Shown here: positions 41,947-50,838 of the stretch, piece by piece
Position numbering within the stretch: position 1 is the first letter of the stretch
How the letters are laid out: the number at the start of each line of letters is the position of its first letter
Origin: Paenibacillus_S vulneris
GTDB lineage: Bacteria; Bacillota; Bacilli; Paenibacillales; NBRC-103111
Reading direction: 5' to 3'
Assembly: GCF_039543185.1 (NCBI RefSeq)
Contig: NZ_BAABJG010000008.1
Span: 46,878-110,877, forward strand
Length of the DNA: 64,000 nt
The notes under the pieces: model-generated
Database searches by the model: none
What the model was told of the DNA's origin: nothing
What the model saw: only the letters and a program-made list of their open reading frames with translations
Position numbers and translations under genes: made by a program

Positions 41947-43650
41947 ATGAATATCAGTGTTATCTTGATGATTATTCAACTATTTTTTGCCGTTGTCATC
42001 GGTATGTATTTCTGGAATTTATTGCGGAATCAGCAATCCAATCGAACTGCTGTGGATAAGGAGTCGAAGAAAGAGCTCGAGAAGCTGAGAAAGCTTCGCT
42101 CCATTTCCTTGAATAAACCACTGGCCGAAAAAACGAGACCCAGCACCATGGGGGATATCGTAGGGCAAAAGGAAGGGCTTCGCGCCCTGAAAGCGGCATT
42201 GTGCGGGTCCAACCCGCAGCATGTTATCATTTATGGACCTCCGGGAGTAGGGAAAACGGCTGCGGCGCGTGTCGTTCTGGAGGAAGCTAAGAAAAATCCG
42301 GAATCTCCCTTCCGCCAAGAGGCGAAATTTACGGAGATTGATGCGACGACAGCCCGGTTTGACGAAAGAGGGATTGCCGACCCGCTGATCGGTTCCGTTC
42401 ACGATCCGATTTATCAAGGAGCGGGAGCCATGGGAGTGGCCGGGATTCCGCAGCCGAAGGCCGGCGCCGTGACCAAAGCGCATGGAGGAATCTTGTTTAT
42501 TGATGAGATCGGCGAATTACATCCGCATCAAATGAATAAATTATTAAAGGTGCTTGAAGATCGTAAGGTGTTTTTGGAGAGTGCTTATTACAACTCGGAG
42601 GATATGAATATCCCGGGATATATCCATGATATTTTTCAGCATGGACTGCCGGCGGATTTTCGCCTTGTAGGCGCGACGACGCGTAATCCCCAAGAGCTGC
42701 CTCCTGCCATACGCTCCCGTTGTATGGAGATATACTTCAGGCCTCTAACACCGGACGAAATCGGTACAATTGCTTTGAACGCTTTGAAGAAAATCGGTTT
42801 GCCGGAAAACGGGGCCGCCGTGGAGGTCGTCAAGAAGCACGCGACCAACGGCAGGGAAGCAGTCAATATTATTCAGCTGGCGGCAGGGATGGCTTTGACA
42901 GACGGCCGTAAAGAAGTATCGGCTTCCGATGTGGAATGGGTGATCAACAGCTCGCAAATTCCTCCAAGACCGGAACGCAAGATCGGGTCGAAGCCGGAAA
43001 TCGGCTTTGTTAACGGACTCGCCGTCTATGGGCCGAACCTGGGGACACTGCTCGAGATCGAGGTTACAGCTATTCCGGTCGTTCAGCCGGGCAGCGGCAA
43101 ATTTACCATCACGGGTGTCGTAGATGAAGAAGAGATGGGCGGAGGGGCCCGCACGATCCGCAGAAAAAGCATGGCGCGCGGCTCCGTTGAAAATGTGCTT
43201 ACCGTATTGCGCAGATTGGGCATCAATCCGTACAATTACGATCTGCACATCAACTTCCCGGGAGGCACTCCGATAGACGGTCCTTCCGCAGGCGTATCGA
43301 TGGCAACGGCCATAGCGTCAGCTATCAAGCAAATTCCGGTGGATAACCATATCGCCATGACCGGTGAAGTGGGCATTCATGGCAAGGTGAAGCCGGTGGG
43401 AGGCGTTGTCGCCAAAGTAGAGGCCGCATTCCAGGCAGGGGCCACCAAAGTCATTATCCCCAAAGAAAATTGGCAGGAAATATTCGGGGGTCTTAACGGG
43501 CTTGAGGTGATTCCGGTTGAATCGGTAGATGAAGTGCTGCACCATGCTTTAGGAATTGAAGTTTCCACGCTAACCGAAGCCTCCGGAATACAGCCGGATG
43601 TGATGCCGCCTGCATCGGTAACTGTTTTGCACGCTGATGGGCTAGAGTAA
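41947..43650 (+). CDS. lonB: ATP-dependent protease LonB
   Basis: A 567-aa membrane-anchored Lon relative; residues 1-22 form one helix (SVILMIIQLFFAVVIGMYF). Walker A is IYGPPGVGKTAAARV near residue 95, Walker B ILFIDEIGELHPHQMN near 180. The C-terminal S16 protease domain has DGPSAGVSMATAIAS (catalytic Ser near 445) and KPVGGVVAKVEAA (Lys near 485). It lacks the long N-terminal domain of LonA. In Bacillus lonB is forespore-expressed and lies upstream of lonA, as here. Long SD GGAGG before ATG 41947. Confidence 0.9.
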   Translation: MNISVILMIIQLFFAVVIGMYFWNLLRNQQSNRTAVDKESKKELEKLRKLRSISLNKPLAEKTRPSTMGDIVGQKEGLRALKAALCGSNPQHVIIYGPPGVGKTAAARVVLEEAKKNPESPFRQEAKFTEIDATTARFDERGIADPLIGSVHDPIYQGAGAMGVAGIPQPKAGAVTKAHGGILFIDEIGELHPHQMNKLLKVLEDRKVFLESAYYNSEDMNIPGYIHDIFQHGLPADFRLVGATTRNPQELPPAIRSRCMEIYFRPLTPDEIGTIALNALKKIGLPENGAAVEVVKKHATNGREAVNIIQLAAGMALTDGRKEVSASDVEWVINSSQIPPRPERKIGSKPEIGFVNGLAVYGPNLGTLLEIEVTAIPVVQPGSGKFTITGVVDEEEMGGGARTIRRKSMARGSVENVLTVLRRLGINPYNYDLHINFPGGTPIDGPSAGVSMATAIASAIKQIPVDNHIAMTGEVGIHGKVKPVGGVVAKVEAAFQAGATKVIIPKENWQEIFGGLNGLEVIPVESVDEVLHHALGIEVSTLTEASGIQPDVMPPASVTVLHADGLE

Positions 43651-43801
43651 TCATCTGCCTTCAGCGTTTCTTTTTTGTCGGTGCGAGATAAGTTGACAAG
43701 CCGATTGGTGTTTTTAAATCAATTTTGCTAAAATGTTAACTACAGCAATTGGTAATGCTGGCGAAGCAAGGTCGCTTAAAAAGGCGGATTGTTGCGAAGT
43801 C

Positions 43802-43822
43802 AACTTTGCTGAAAGCAAAGTT
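43802..43822 (+). promoter_or_regulatory. Hairpin directly upstream of the lonA ribosome binding site
   Basis: AACTTTGCT-GAA-AGCAAAGTT, a perfect nine-base stem, ends four bases before AGGAGGT of lonA. It resembles in layout the hairpin elements before the FGE and cwlD-like genes and could affect ribosome access. Confidence 0.55.
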
Positions 43823-43840
43823 CACAGGAGGTGCTCCAGG

Positions 43841-46174
43841 ATGGGACCGAACAAATTAAAGGTGCGGCGCTTGCCGTTGCTTCCTTTGCGGGGATTGCTC
43901 GTTTACCCTAGCATGGTGCTGCATCTGGACGTAGGCAGAGAAAAATCAGTAAAAGCACTGGAGAAGTCCATGGTGGATGACAGCATGATTCTTCTTTGCT
44001 CCCAATCGGAAGTTAACATTGAAGAGCCTACAACAGAAGACATATATCGCATCGGAACGATTGCCAAGGTAAGGCAGATGCTGAAGCTTCCTAACGGCAC
44101 GATCCGGGTATTGGTCGAGGGAATCGTTCGTGCGGAAATCAGCGAATTTTTAACGAATGAGGAATACTACGAGGTTCAAGTCAAGGAGCTGCCTGAACAG
44201 GAAACTTCAGATCCGGAAATCGATGCACTGATGCGTACCGTTCTTACCCAGTTTGAGCATTATATTAATTTGTCCAAAAAGGTAACCCCGGAGACGTTAG
44301 CCGCCGTATCCGATATCGATGAGCCGGGCCGGCTGGCTGACGTGATTTGCAGTCATTTATCGTTAAAAATTAAGGACAAACAAGAAATTCTTGAAACCAT
44401 TGATGTTAAGGACCGGTTGGAAAAGCTGCTCAGCATACTTAACAACGAACGTGAAGTATTGGAGCTTGAGCGCAAAATCAGCCAGCGGGTCAAGAAGCAG
44501 ATGGAGAAAACCCAGAAGGAGTATTACCTTCGTGAGCAAATGAAGGCGATACAGAAGGAGCTGGGGGATAAGGAAGGCCGTGCAGGCGAGGTGGAGGAGC
44601 TGCGCAGCCAGCTTGCAGAAACGGATGTTCCGGAGAAGGTCAAGGAAAAAATCGAGAAGGAAATCGATCGGCTGGAGAAGATGCCGGCGACCTCGGCTGA
44701 AGGCGGCGTGATCCGGAATTATATCGATTGGCTGCTTGGCCTTCCATGGTCGAAGTTCACCGAGGATGATCTGGACATCAACCGCGCCGAGCAAATCTTG
44801 AACGAGGACCATTACGGGCTAGAGAAGCCGAAGGAACGTGTGCTGGAATACCTGGCCGTTCAGCAGCTGGTAAAGAAGCTTAAAGGGCCGATCCTGTGTC
44901 TTGTAGGGCCTCCCGGGGTAGGTAAAACATCGATCGCCCGCTCCATCGCACGGTCTTTGGGACGGCAATTTATCCGTATCTCGCTAGGGGGCGTACGGGA
45001 TGAAGCGGAGATTAGAGGACATCGCCGCACTTATGTCGGTGCGATGCCTGGCCGTATTATTCAAGGGATGAAAAACGCAGGCTCCGCCAATCCGGTGTTC
45101 CTGCTCGATGAGATCGATAAAATGGCGATGGATTTCCGCGGAGACCCGGCGGCGGCGCTGCTGGAGGTTCTTGATCCGGAACAAAACAGTACGTTCAGCG
45201 ATCATTACATCGAGGTCCCTTACGATCTGTCCAACGTTATGTTTGTCACAACGGCCAATGCGGTGCATAATATTCCGAGACCGCTTCTTGATCGTATGGA
45301 GGTGCTCTATATTCCGGGCTATACCGAGATCGAAAAGCTGCATATCGGACGCAATTATTTGCTGCCTAAACAGCAGAAGGACCATGGTCTTAAAGACGAT
45401 CAGCTGGTAATTGAGGAGCCGGCGCTTATGCGGATTGTACGAGAGTATACGCGGGAAGCGGGAGTCCGCAATTTGGAGCAGCAAATTTCCGCGGTATGCC
45501 GCAAAGCGGCCAAGAAGGTCGTATCGGGTGAAGGTGAGAAGGTCATCATTGGCTACGATGATGTCAAGGAATACCTTGGACCACCCAAATTCCGCTTTGG
45601 CGTAGCCGAGGAATTCGATCAAATCGGTGCGGTTACCGGCCTTGCCTGGACGGAGGTCGGCGGCGATACCCTCGTCATCGAGGTTACGGTCATGCCGGGT
45701 AACGGCAAGCTGACGCTGACGGGCAAATTAGGCGATGTGATGAAGGAATCGGCGCAGGCAGCATTCAGCTACACCCGTTCCAGAGTGGGGCAGCTGAACA
45801 TTCCGGCGGACTTTCATGAGAAGTTCGATATTCATATTCATATTCCGGAAGGAGCTATTCCTAAGGATGGCCCTTCGGCCGGGATAACGATGGGGACGGC
45901 GCTGATCTCCGCCTTGACGAATATTCCTGTTTCCCGCGAAGTGGCGATGACAGGAGAGATTACGCTGCGCGGCCGCGTGCTCCCTATCGGCGGGCTGAAG
46001 GAAAAAAGCCTTGCCGCTCATCGGGCGGGCATTCGCAAGGTCATTATCCCTAAAGATAATGAGAAGGATATCGAGGAAGTACCGGAAAGCGTGCGCAAGG
46101 AGCTGACCTTTGTTCCAGTTTCACATATGGATGAAGTGCTTGAGCATGCATTGGTCAAACCCGTAGGGGTATAA
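43841..46174 (+). CDS. lonA: ATP-dependent protease LonA
   Basis: A 777-aa AAA+ serine-lysine protease. The N-terminal LAN domain (RRLPLLPLRGLLVYPSMVL) spans about 1-200, followed by a coiled coil (KKQMEKTQKEYYLREQMKAI). Walker A LVGPPGVGKTSIARSIA is near 355, Walker B VFLLDEIDKMA near 420. The protease domain has KDGPSAGITMGTALIS (Ser near 675) and GLKEKSLAAHRAGIRK (Lys near 718). ATG at 43841 has AGGAGGT nine bases upstream; the frame open before it is leader sequence. A possible promoter TTGGTG/TAAAAT lies near 43704-43733. Confidence 0.95.
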   Translation: MGPNKLKVRRLPLLPLRGLLVYPSMVLHLDVGREKSVKALEKSMVDDSMILLCSQSEVNIEEPTTEDIYRIGTIAKVRQMLKLPNGTIRVLVEGIVRAEISEFLTNEEYYEVQVKELPEQETSDPEIDALMRTVLTQFEHYINLSKKVTPETLAAVSDIDEPGRLADVICSHLSLKIKDKQEILETIDVKDRLEKLLSILNNEREVLELERKISQRVKKQMEKTQKEYYLREQMKAIQKELGDKEGRAGEVEELRSQLAETDVPEKVKEKIEKEIDRLEKMPATSAEGGVIRNYIDWLLGLPWSKFTEDDLDINRAEQILNEDHYGLEKPKERVLEYLAVQQLVKKLKGPILCLVGPPGVGKTSIARSIARSLGRQFIRISLGGVRDEAEIRGHRRTYVGAMPGRIIQGMKNAGSANPVFLLDEIDKMAMDFRGDPAAALLEVLDPEQNSTFSDHYIEVPYDLSNVMFVTTANAVHNIPRPLLDRMEVLYIPGYTEIEKLHIGRNYLLPKQQKDHGLKDDQLVIEEPALMRIVREYTREAGVRNLEQQISAVCRKAAKKVVSGEGEKVIIGYDDVKEYLGPPKFRFGVAEEFDQIGAVTGLAWTEVGGDTLVIEVTVMPGNGKLTLTGKLGDVMKESAQAAFSYTRSRVGQLNIPADFHEKFDIHIHIPEGAIPKDGPSAGITMGTALISALTNIPVSREVAMTGEITLRGRVLPIGGLKEKSLAAHRAGIRKVIIPKDNEKDIEEVPESVRKELTFVPVSHMDEVLEHALVKPVGV

Positions 46175-46217
46175 AGAGGCGATTTCGGCCTCGATGAAGG
46201 AAAGAGTGAAGGAAAAC

Positions 46218-46856
46218 ATGAAGGTCAATCAGGCTGAGTTTATTATCAGCGCGGTTGGTCCGAATCAGTATCCTGCGGACGCCTTGCCTGAGATTGCTCT
46301 GGCAGGGCGTTCTAACGTAGGAAAGTCATCACTGATCAATCGGATGATCCAGCGTAAAAATCTGGCTAGAACAAGCTCTAAGCCGGGAAAAACACAGCAA
46401 TTAAATTATTATAAAATTAATCAGGACTTATTTTTCGTCGATTTGCCAGGTTATGGCTATGCCCAGGTTTCCAAGTCCAAGCGTGAAATTTGGGGCAAGT
46501 TTATCGAGATATACTTGCTTCACAGAGAATTCTTGAAGCTGGTGCTGCTCGTTATCGATTTGCGGCATCCGCCTTCCAAGGATGATCAGGCAATGTATGC
46601 TTGGCTCAAACACAACGGAGTGCCTCTATGTGTCGTCACGACCAAGGCGGATAAAATATCCAAGGGCCAGTGGCAAAAGCACGTGAAGATTGTTAAGGAA
46701 ACCTTGCAGATGGACAAGAACGATCCTTTCGTGTTGTTCTCGTCCGAGCTCGGAATAGGCAAGGACGAGCTTTGGGGCGTCATTGAGAGCAAGATCCGTA
46801 ACGGCGAAGCGGCTTCAACTCCGGACGAGGAGCCTGTAGAAGTCCAGCCGGAATAA
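46218..46856 (+). CDS. ysxC: Ribosome biogenesis GTPase YsxC (EngB)
   Basis: A 212-aa GTPase needed for 50S subunit assembly. G1 is LAGRSNVGKSSLINRMI near residue 30, G3 FFVDLPGYGYAQVSK (DLPG), G4 VVTTKADKIS (TKAD) and G5 FSSELG. KNLARTSSKPGKTQQLNYY is the switch I region typical of YsxC. The start at 46218 matches Bacillus YsxC (MKV...); the ATG at 46194 adds eight Lys/Glu-rich residues. It follows lonA by 43 bases, as in Bacillus. The C-terminal tail is acidic. Confidence 0.92.
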   Translation: MKVNQAEFIISAVGPNQYPADALPEIALAGRSNVGKSSLINRMIQRKNLARTSSKPGKTQQLNYYKINQDLFFVDLPGYGYAQVSKSKREIWGKFIEIYLLHREFLKLVLLVIDLRHPPSKDDQAMYAWLKHNGVPLCVVTTKADKISKGQWQKHVKIVKETLQMDKNDPFVLFSSELGIGKDELWGVIESKIRNGEAASTPDEEPVEVQPE

Positions 46857-46863
46857 TCCTGCC

Positions 46864-46926
46864 AACTATCCTGTAAAGACAAGTTACCCACCGCAGCGGG
46901 CTTGCTTTTATAGGATAGTTTTTTTA
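46864..46926 (+). terminator. Terminator of lonA-ysxC
   Basis: AACTATCCTGTAAA...TATAGGATAGTT-type arms with CAAG/CTTG inside, ending in seven T. Confidence 0.75.
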
Positions 46927-47236
46927 TTTAGAAGGACCACTCACACCAAAAAGAAAAGCCTAACCCTGATCCATAAGGTCTGGACTATAAGGAACTTTGA
47001 CTGGCCGTTATCGAATATAATATGTCCCAGGGAAGTTGATAACTTTATAAGGGAAACAGAGGGATTTATATGAAAAGGTTGAATCCTTCCGTGATTAAAG
47101 CAGTTTTTTCTAAAATTCACCGGAATTCAATGAATGGATGGCAGGAATATTAAATATTTATGTAGTATAATGTATATAGAACAAGAGAATATAGGTTTGG
47201 CTTTATGTTTCGAAAACAAAGAATCGAGGGATTTTT
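46927..47236 (+). other. Intergenic region with a possible 27-aa ORF
   Basis: About 310 bases before the 196-aa gene. It holds two TATAAT-like boxes (near 47016 and at 47166-47171), and one short ORF described separately. No RNA gene recognised. Confidence 0.4.
47070..47153 (+). CDS. Possible 27-aa leader peptide
   Basis: ATG at 47070 after CAGAGGGATTTAT encodes a basic peptide starting MKRLNPSVIKAVFSK and ending at TAA 47151-47153. Its initiation site closely resembles that of the downstream gene (CGAGGGATTTTT then ATG), which suggests either a partial duplication of the start region or an upstream ORF. Evidence is thin. Confidence 0.25.
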   Translation: MKRLNPSVIKAVFSKIHRNSMNGWQEY

Positions 47237-47827
47237 ATGGCAATTAGGTTAGCGACCAAATACGTCAAAACCTGCCTACAGTTAACGGAAGCCGAGATGG
47301 CCATGTTTATTCAGATGTTTGTCGATCATCAAGCCTCCTTGCAGGTGAAAGTGCTTGAAAATGGAAATCAAGAGGTGGTTTTGCTGGACAACGAAGCGGG
47401 ACAAGAGATCGTCCTCTCGTTCGAAAGACAGTTCAACATGTATGTTTGCCGTGGTACATGCAGCATCACGGACAAAAATCTGGTTCAATTGATGAGAAAG
47501 GCCGTTTCAACCTTTAAAGGAAGTGCCATTGTTCACCGAATTTATGAATCTTATACGATGATTTATGAATATGACCGGGGCACGGTAATGAAAATTGTGG
47601 AACGCAAAGGGCAAACCGATCGTCTGATCTACGAGTATAAGGATACTGTCGGAATGCTGGAGAAAATGTTCCGTAAAGTGGAGGTAGAGCAAGAAATAAT
47701 GACCATAAAATCTCAGATCAATGAATTGCTCGACCTGAGAAACGACATACAAGAAGCAGCCGTACGCGAACAAATTGATGACCGTCTTCGTAACCTGACG
47801 CATCGCTTATTCGTACTCGAAGCTTAA
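47237..47827 (+). CDS. Conserved hypothetical protein, 196 aa
   Basis: A 196-aa soluble protein. It begins RLATKYVKTCLQLTEAEMAM and FIQMFVDHQASLQVKVLENG; the middle has alternating beta segments (IVLSFERQFNMYVCRGTC, TMIYEYDRGTVMKIVERKG), and the end is helical (EIMTIKSQINELLDLRNDIQ). I recall near-identical proteins in Paenibacillus genomes, where they carry the misleading label non-ribosomal peptide synthetase module; no NRPS motif is present. Function unknown. ATG at 47237 after GAGGG. Monocistronic, with a strong terminator behind it. Confidence 0.7.
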   Translation: MAIRLATKYVKTCLQLTEAEMAMFIQMFVDHQASLQVKVLENGNQEVVLLDNEAGQEIVLSFERQFNMYVCRGTCSITDKNLVQLMRKAVSTFKGSAIVHRIYESYTMIYEYDRGTVMKIVERKGQTDRLIYEYKDTVGMLEKMFRKVEVEQEIMTIKSQINELLDLRNDIQEAAVREQIDDRLRNLTHRLFVLEA

Positions 47828-47839
47828 CTATATAGAAGT

Positions 47840-47880
47840 CAAAGGGCTTTTCCGTTGATGCGGAAAAGCTCTTTTAATTT
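47840..47880 (+). terminator. Terminator of the 196-aa gene
   Basis: GGCTTTTCCG-TTGATG-CGGAAAAGCT hairpin followed by CTTTTAATTTT. Confidence 0.75.
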
Positions 47881-48067
47881 TGTCTCGATAAACATATAGG
47901 CGTTATTTCCCCGAAAAAAATCCATGGCTCCAATACACCTGAGACAAGTCTGTAACATATGTTAGACAATGTGCAGCGCTCGCAGCAAAGAAAACTAGGC
48001 ATTGGCAAAAAAAAGTATTGCTTTTATTCGGAATAGATGTTATTTTTATTTTCGTTGAAAACAAAAT

Positions 48068-48141
48068 AGGAACCAGGATTCACTCAGGACATTGAATGTT
48101 GCGAGAGATTATTCCCTCGAGAAGTGAATGACGTAGGTCCT
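48068..48141 (+). ncRNA. Candidate structured leader of speH
   Basis: Three nested helices can be drawn: AGGAACC (48068-48074) with GGTCCT (48136-48141); a perfect seven-pair helix ATTCACT (48078-48084) with AGTGAAT (48123-48129); and CGAG (48102-48105) with CTCG (48116-48119). The 17-base strand 48085-48101 stays single. It lies 50 bases before the speH start. It matches no riboswitch family I know; a polyamine- or SAM-responsive leader is a guess. Confidence 0.4.
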
Positions 48142-48191
48142 AGCGGATGAAATTTTTCAAACATTTTATTCCTAGGAAGGGGGACCGAAAG

Positions 48192-48593
48192 ATGGAATAC
48201 TCAACTTTCGGAAGACACGTTGCTGTTGATACTTGGGGAGTTGATTTTGAACTTCTCAACAATGCAGAATGGTTACAGGCGCAAATGGTAGAAGCTGCGG
48301 AGGCATGCGGGGCAACTGTGATGTCTGTTCAATCCAAGCAGTTTGAGCCGCAAGGTGCAACAGTGCTAGTATTATTGTCGGAAAGTCATCTCTCCATTCA
48401 TACTTATCCTGAGAAAGGTTTTGCCGCATTGGATTGCTATACTTGCGGTGAGACAGTAGATCCTCAACTTGCTATTGATTATATGATTTCGGTTCTGAAG
48501 CCGGCAACGGCGCATGCAAAGAAGCTTGTTCGCGGCATGGGCGAATTGACAGTAGAGACACCGGAATTAAAGCTAGCTCAAATGACAAAATAA
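48192..48593 (+). CDS. speH: S-adenosylmethionine decarboxylase proenzyme
   Basis: A 133-aa prokaryotic class 1B AdoMetDC. FGRHVAVDTWGVDFELLNN starts the protein, and LSESHLSIHTYPEKGFAALD holds the self-cleavage site: the Ser after Glu becomes the pyruvoyl cofactor. The active-site Cys is in DCYTCGETVDP. The product, decarboxylated SAM, donates aminopropyl groups for spermidine. ATG at 48192 follows AAGGGGGA; the ORF upstream (FFKHFIPRKG) lacks an SD and is leader. No spermidine synthase gene adjoins. Confidence 0.92.
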   Translation: MEYSTFGRHVAVDTWGVDFELLNNAEWLQAQMVEAAEACGATVMSVQSKQFEPQGATVLVLLSESHLSIHTYPEKGFAALDCYTCGETVDPQLAIDYMISVLKPATAHAKKLVRGMGELTVETPELKLAQMTK

Positions 48594-48605
48594 TAACGTT
48601 AAATG

Positions 48606-48638
48606 GTAACCACGGAGAAATCCGTGGTTATTTGTTTG
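48606..48638 (+). terminator. Terminator of speH
   Basis: AACCACGG-AGAAAT-CCGTGGTT hairpin followed by ATTTGTTT. Confidence 0.7.
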
Positions 48639-48727
48639 CCTAGCCCCCCATACAATGAATAAGTAAAGCTTGTATTACGTTTTAACCGAAGCTTGAGGAA
48701 GCTCATTGGACTTGGGGGGAGTTCGGG

Positions 48728-49255
48728 ATGAAACGAAAACGCAAATGGATTATGTACGCCATCTTGGTTTTTTTTGTTGTTTGGCCGGTATATCAGATTA
48801 TAGGTATGGTAGGTGCTCATTCGGAAAAGCAGGATGCGGGCAAGCTCCTTTACCAGGTTTCGTTGTTTCAAATGGAGCTGTTAAGCAGCTACTTGCACGA
48901 TATTGAGAAGGTGAAGGATACGGAAGGGTTGAATCCCTTACGTCAAGCGATCTATACGGCCAACTTTACGCATCAGCATCTTGTGCTTGCATATGGCGAA
49001 GATCAGCTCACCCCGCTTGAAAGCTTGTCGCAGCTGATGCAATACGTTCTCCGCCTGCAAATAGGGGGTCAGCGTCCGCTCAAGGGCGAAGAGGTTCAGG
49101 CTTTGCTGGAGGTGCGCAAGCAGTTCGATGACCTGTACGATGCCTATGGGAAGCTCCTATCCTCCCGCGGGGATGTAGTAGGTTCTCAAAATCAAAGGCT
49201 GCAAAAAGATGATAAAACGGTGAACGAATTGCTCCGTAAAAAGCTGCTTCAATAG
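48728..49255 (+). CDS. Membrane-anchored hypothetical protein, 175 aa
   Basis: A 175-aa protein. Residues 1-30 hold a basic start and one membrane helix (KRKRKWIMYAILVFFVVWP), so the rest (helical, EDQLTPLESLSQLMQYVL, LEVRKQFDDLYDAYGKLL) lies outside the membrane. No lipobox or catalytic motif. ATG at 48728 follows GGGGGGAG. I do not recognise the family; similar single-helix anchored proteins are common in Paenibacillus. It precedes hemA by 171 bases but is probably a separate unit. Confidence 0.6.
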   Translation: MKRKRKWIMYAILVFFVVWPVYQIIGMVGAHSEKQDAGKLLYQVSLFQMELLSSYLHDIEKVKDTEGLNPLRQAIYTANFTHQHLVLAYGEDQLTPLESLSQLMQYVLRLQIGGQRPLKGEEVQALLEVRKQFDDLYDAYGKLLSSRGDVVGSQNQRLQKDDKTVNELLRKKLLQ

Positions 49256-49383
49256 GGTGAAACATGCGTATATTGTATAAACGAAACCATTTTAGCTGAA
49301 AATATAGAAAATAGTTCCGGTTGATAAGCTTTGCTTTCACATATTATACAAAAAATTTGTCGGAGCGGCTTGTCAAACTGTGC

Positions 49384-49389
49384 TATAAT
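49384..49389 (+). promoter_or_regulatory. Candidate -10 box of the hemA operon
   Basis: TATAAT 38 bases upstream of the hemA start; a good -35 at the right distance is not obvious. Confidence 0.35.
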
Positions 49390-49426
49390 GGGATCTAGAT
49401 TAAGAAGAGGAAGGCAGGTGACACAT

Positions 49427-50824
49427 ATGCATATCGTTGTGGCGGGCTTGAACTACCGAACAGCACCGGTAGCGATCCGCGAGAAATTTACATTTTCCGA
49501 TGCAGATCTGGCGCCGGCTCTGAAAGAGCTCAAAGAAACGAAAAGCGTAATGGAATGTGTCATTGTGGGCACCTGTAACCGTACGGAGCTGTATGTAGTT
49601 GTCGATCGGGAACATTTGTGCGATCATTATTTGCGTGGCTTCATTGAAAAATGGTTTGGCGTTCCGCGCGAGCAGTTCAATAAACATCTGTATGTTTATG
49701 AAAACGAGAAGGCGATCAATCATTTATTCCGCGTGACGAGTGGACTGGATTCCATGGTTATCGGGGAAACCCAAATTTTGGGCCAAATTCGCAATGCATT
49801 TTTACTATCCCAGCAAATGAAAACTACGGGGATTTTATTTAATACCTTGTTTAAACAGGCGATCACCCTGGCCAAACGCGCGCATACGGAGACGGGCATC
49901 GGGGAAAATCCGGTCTCGGTCAGTTATGCCGCTGTTGAGCTTGGTAAACGCATTTTCGGAAGCTATGACCACAAGAAGGTAATGATCATCGGCGCAGGCA
50001 AGATGAGCGAGCTTACCGTGAAGCACCTTTATTCCAACGGCGCCGATAAGGTGATTGTCGTCAACCGCACTTTGAGCCGCGCTCAAGAGCTTGCCGGCAA
50101 GTTCCAAGGAGTGGCCAGCTCCATGGATAAGCTGCTCGACTATCTGGAGGAAGTGGATATAGTTATCAGCTCCACGGGCTCCTCAGAGATCGTATTAACG
50201 AAGGATCAGGTTGCGGCCGTGCTTCAGAAGCGCCGTTCGCGCCCTTTATTCATGATAGATATTGCCGTTCCAAGGGATTTGGATTCTTCCATCGGAGAAC
50301 TGCCTAACGTATTTTTGTACGATATCGATAATTTGCAATCCATCGTGAACAACCATCTGCAGGAACGCCGCAAAGCGGCTCTGGTCATCGAGGATATGAT
50401 AGAAGAGGAGATGGCCGTGTTCGAGCAATGGACGCGTACGCTGGGGGTTACACCGTTAATCCAGGCGCTGCAAGCGAAAGCAAGCTCCATCCATGAAGAA
50501 ACTATGGATAGCCTGATGAAAAAGCTTCCCGATCTGGATGAGCGTGAGCTTAAAGTGATTCGCAAGCTGACGAAAAGCATTGTGAATCAAATGCTGAGAG
50601 ACCCAGTGATTCGGATTAAAGAGATGGCTGCTGAACGTGACGGGGAAGAAGCGCTCGATTATTTCACCAAAATATTTGCACTGGAAGATCAACTGGCACA
50701 GCAAGAACAAGTGGAGAAGAACGTGAACCGTCAACAGGAAGTGAGCGAGACTCGTGATCGTTGGAAGGAAGAAATTTTGACGAAGGTTTCATTGAAGCCT
50801 GCCGATGCCTTGGCTAAAACGTAG
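49427..50824 (+). CDS. hemA: Glutamyl-tRNA reductase
   Basis: A 465-aa enzyme for the first committed step of C5-pathway tetrapyrrole synthesis. VVAGLNYRTAPVAIREKFTF starts it; the catalytic Cys is in IVGTCNRTELYVV near residue 50. HLFRVTSGLDSMVIGETQILG and AGKMSELTVKHL with VVNRTLSRAQELAG form the tRNA and NADPH regions. The C-terminal dimerisation helix is long. ATG at 49427 follows AGGTG. It starts the hem operon. In other bacteria the N-terminus of HemA is a heme-regulated degradation signal. Confidence 0.94.
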   Translation: MHIVVAGLNYRTAPVAIREKFTFSDADLAPALKELKETKSVMECVIVGTCNRTELYVVVDREHLCDHYLRGFIEKWFGVPREQFNKHLYVYENEKAINHLFRVTSGLDSMVIGETQILGQIRNAFLLSQQMKTTGILFNTLFKQAITLAKRAHTETGIGENPVSVSYAAVELGKRIFGSYDHKKVMIIGAGKMSELTVKHLYSNGADKVIVVNRTLSRAQELAGKFQGVASSMDKLLDYLEEVDIVISSTGSSEIVLTKDQVAAVLQKRRSRPLFMIDIAVPRDLDSSIGELPNVFLYDIDNLQSIVNNHLQERRKAALVIEDMIEEEMAVFEQWTRTLGVTPLIQALQAKASSIHEETMDSLMKKLPDLDERELKVIRKLTKSIVNQMLRDPVIRIKEMAAERDGEEALDYFTKIFALEDQLAQQEQVEKNVNRQQEVSETRDRWKEEILTKVSLKPADALAKT

Positions 50825-50838
50825 TTTGGAGAGGTGCC

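Noticed and set aside
41947..46174. lonB and lonA as a split or duplicated single gene
   Set aside because: Their domain architectures differ (membrane-anchored LonB versus full LonA) and both are intact, as in Bacillus.
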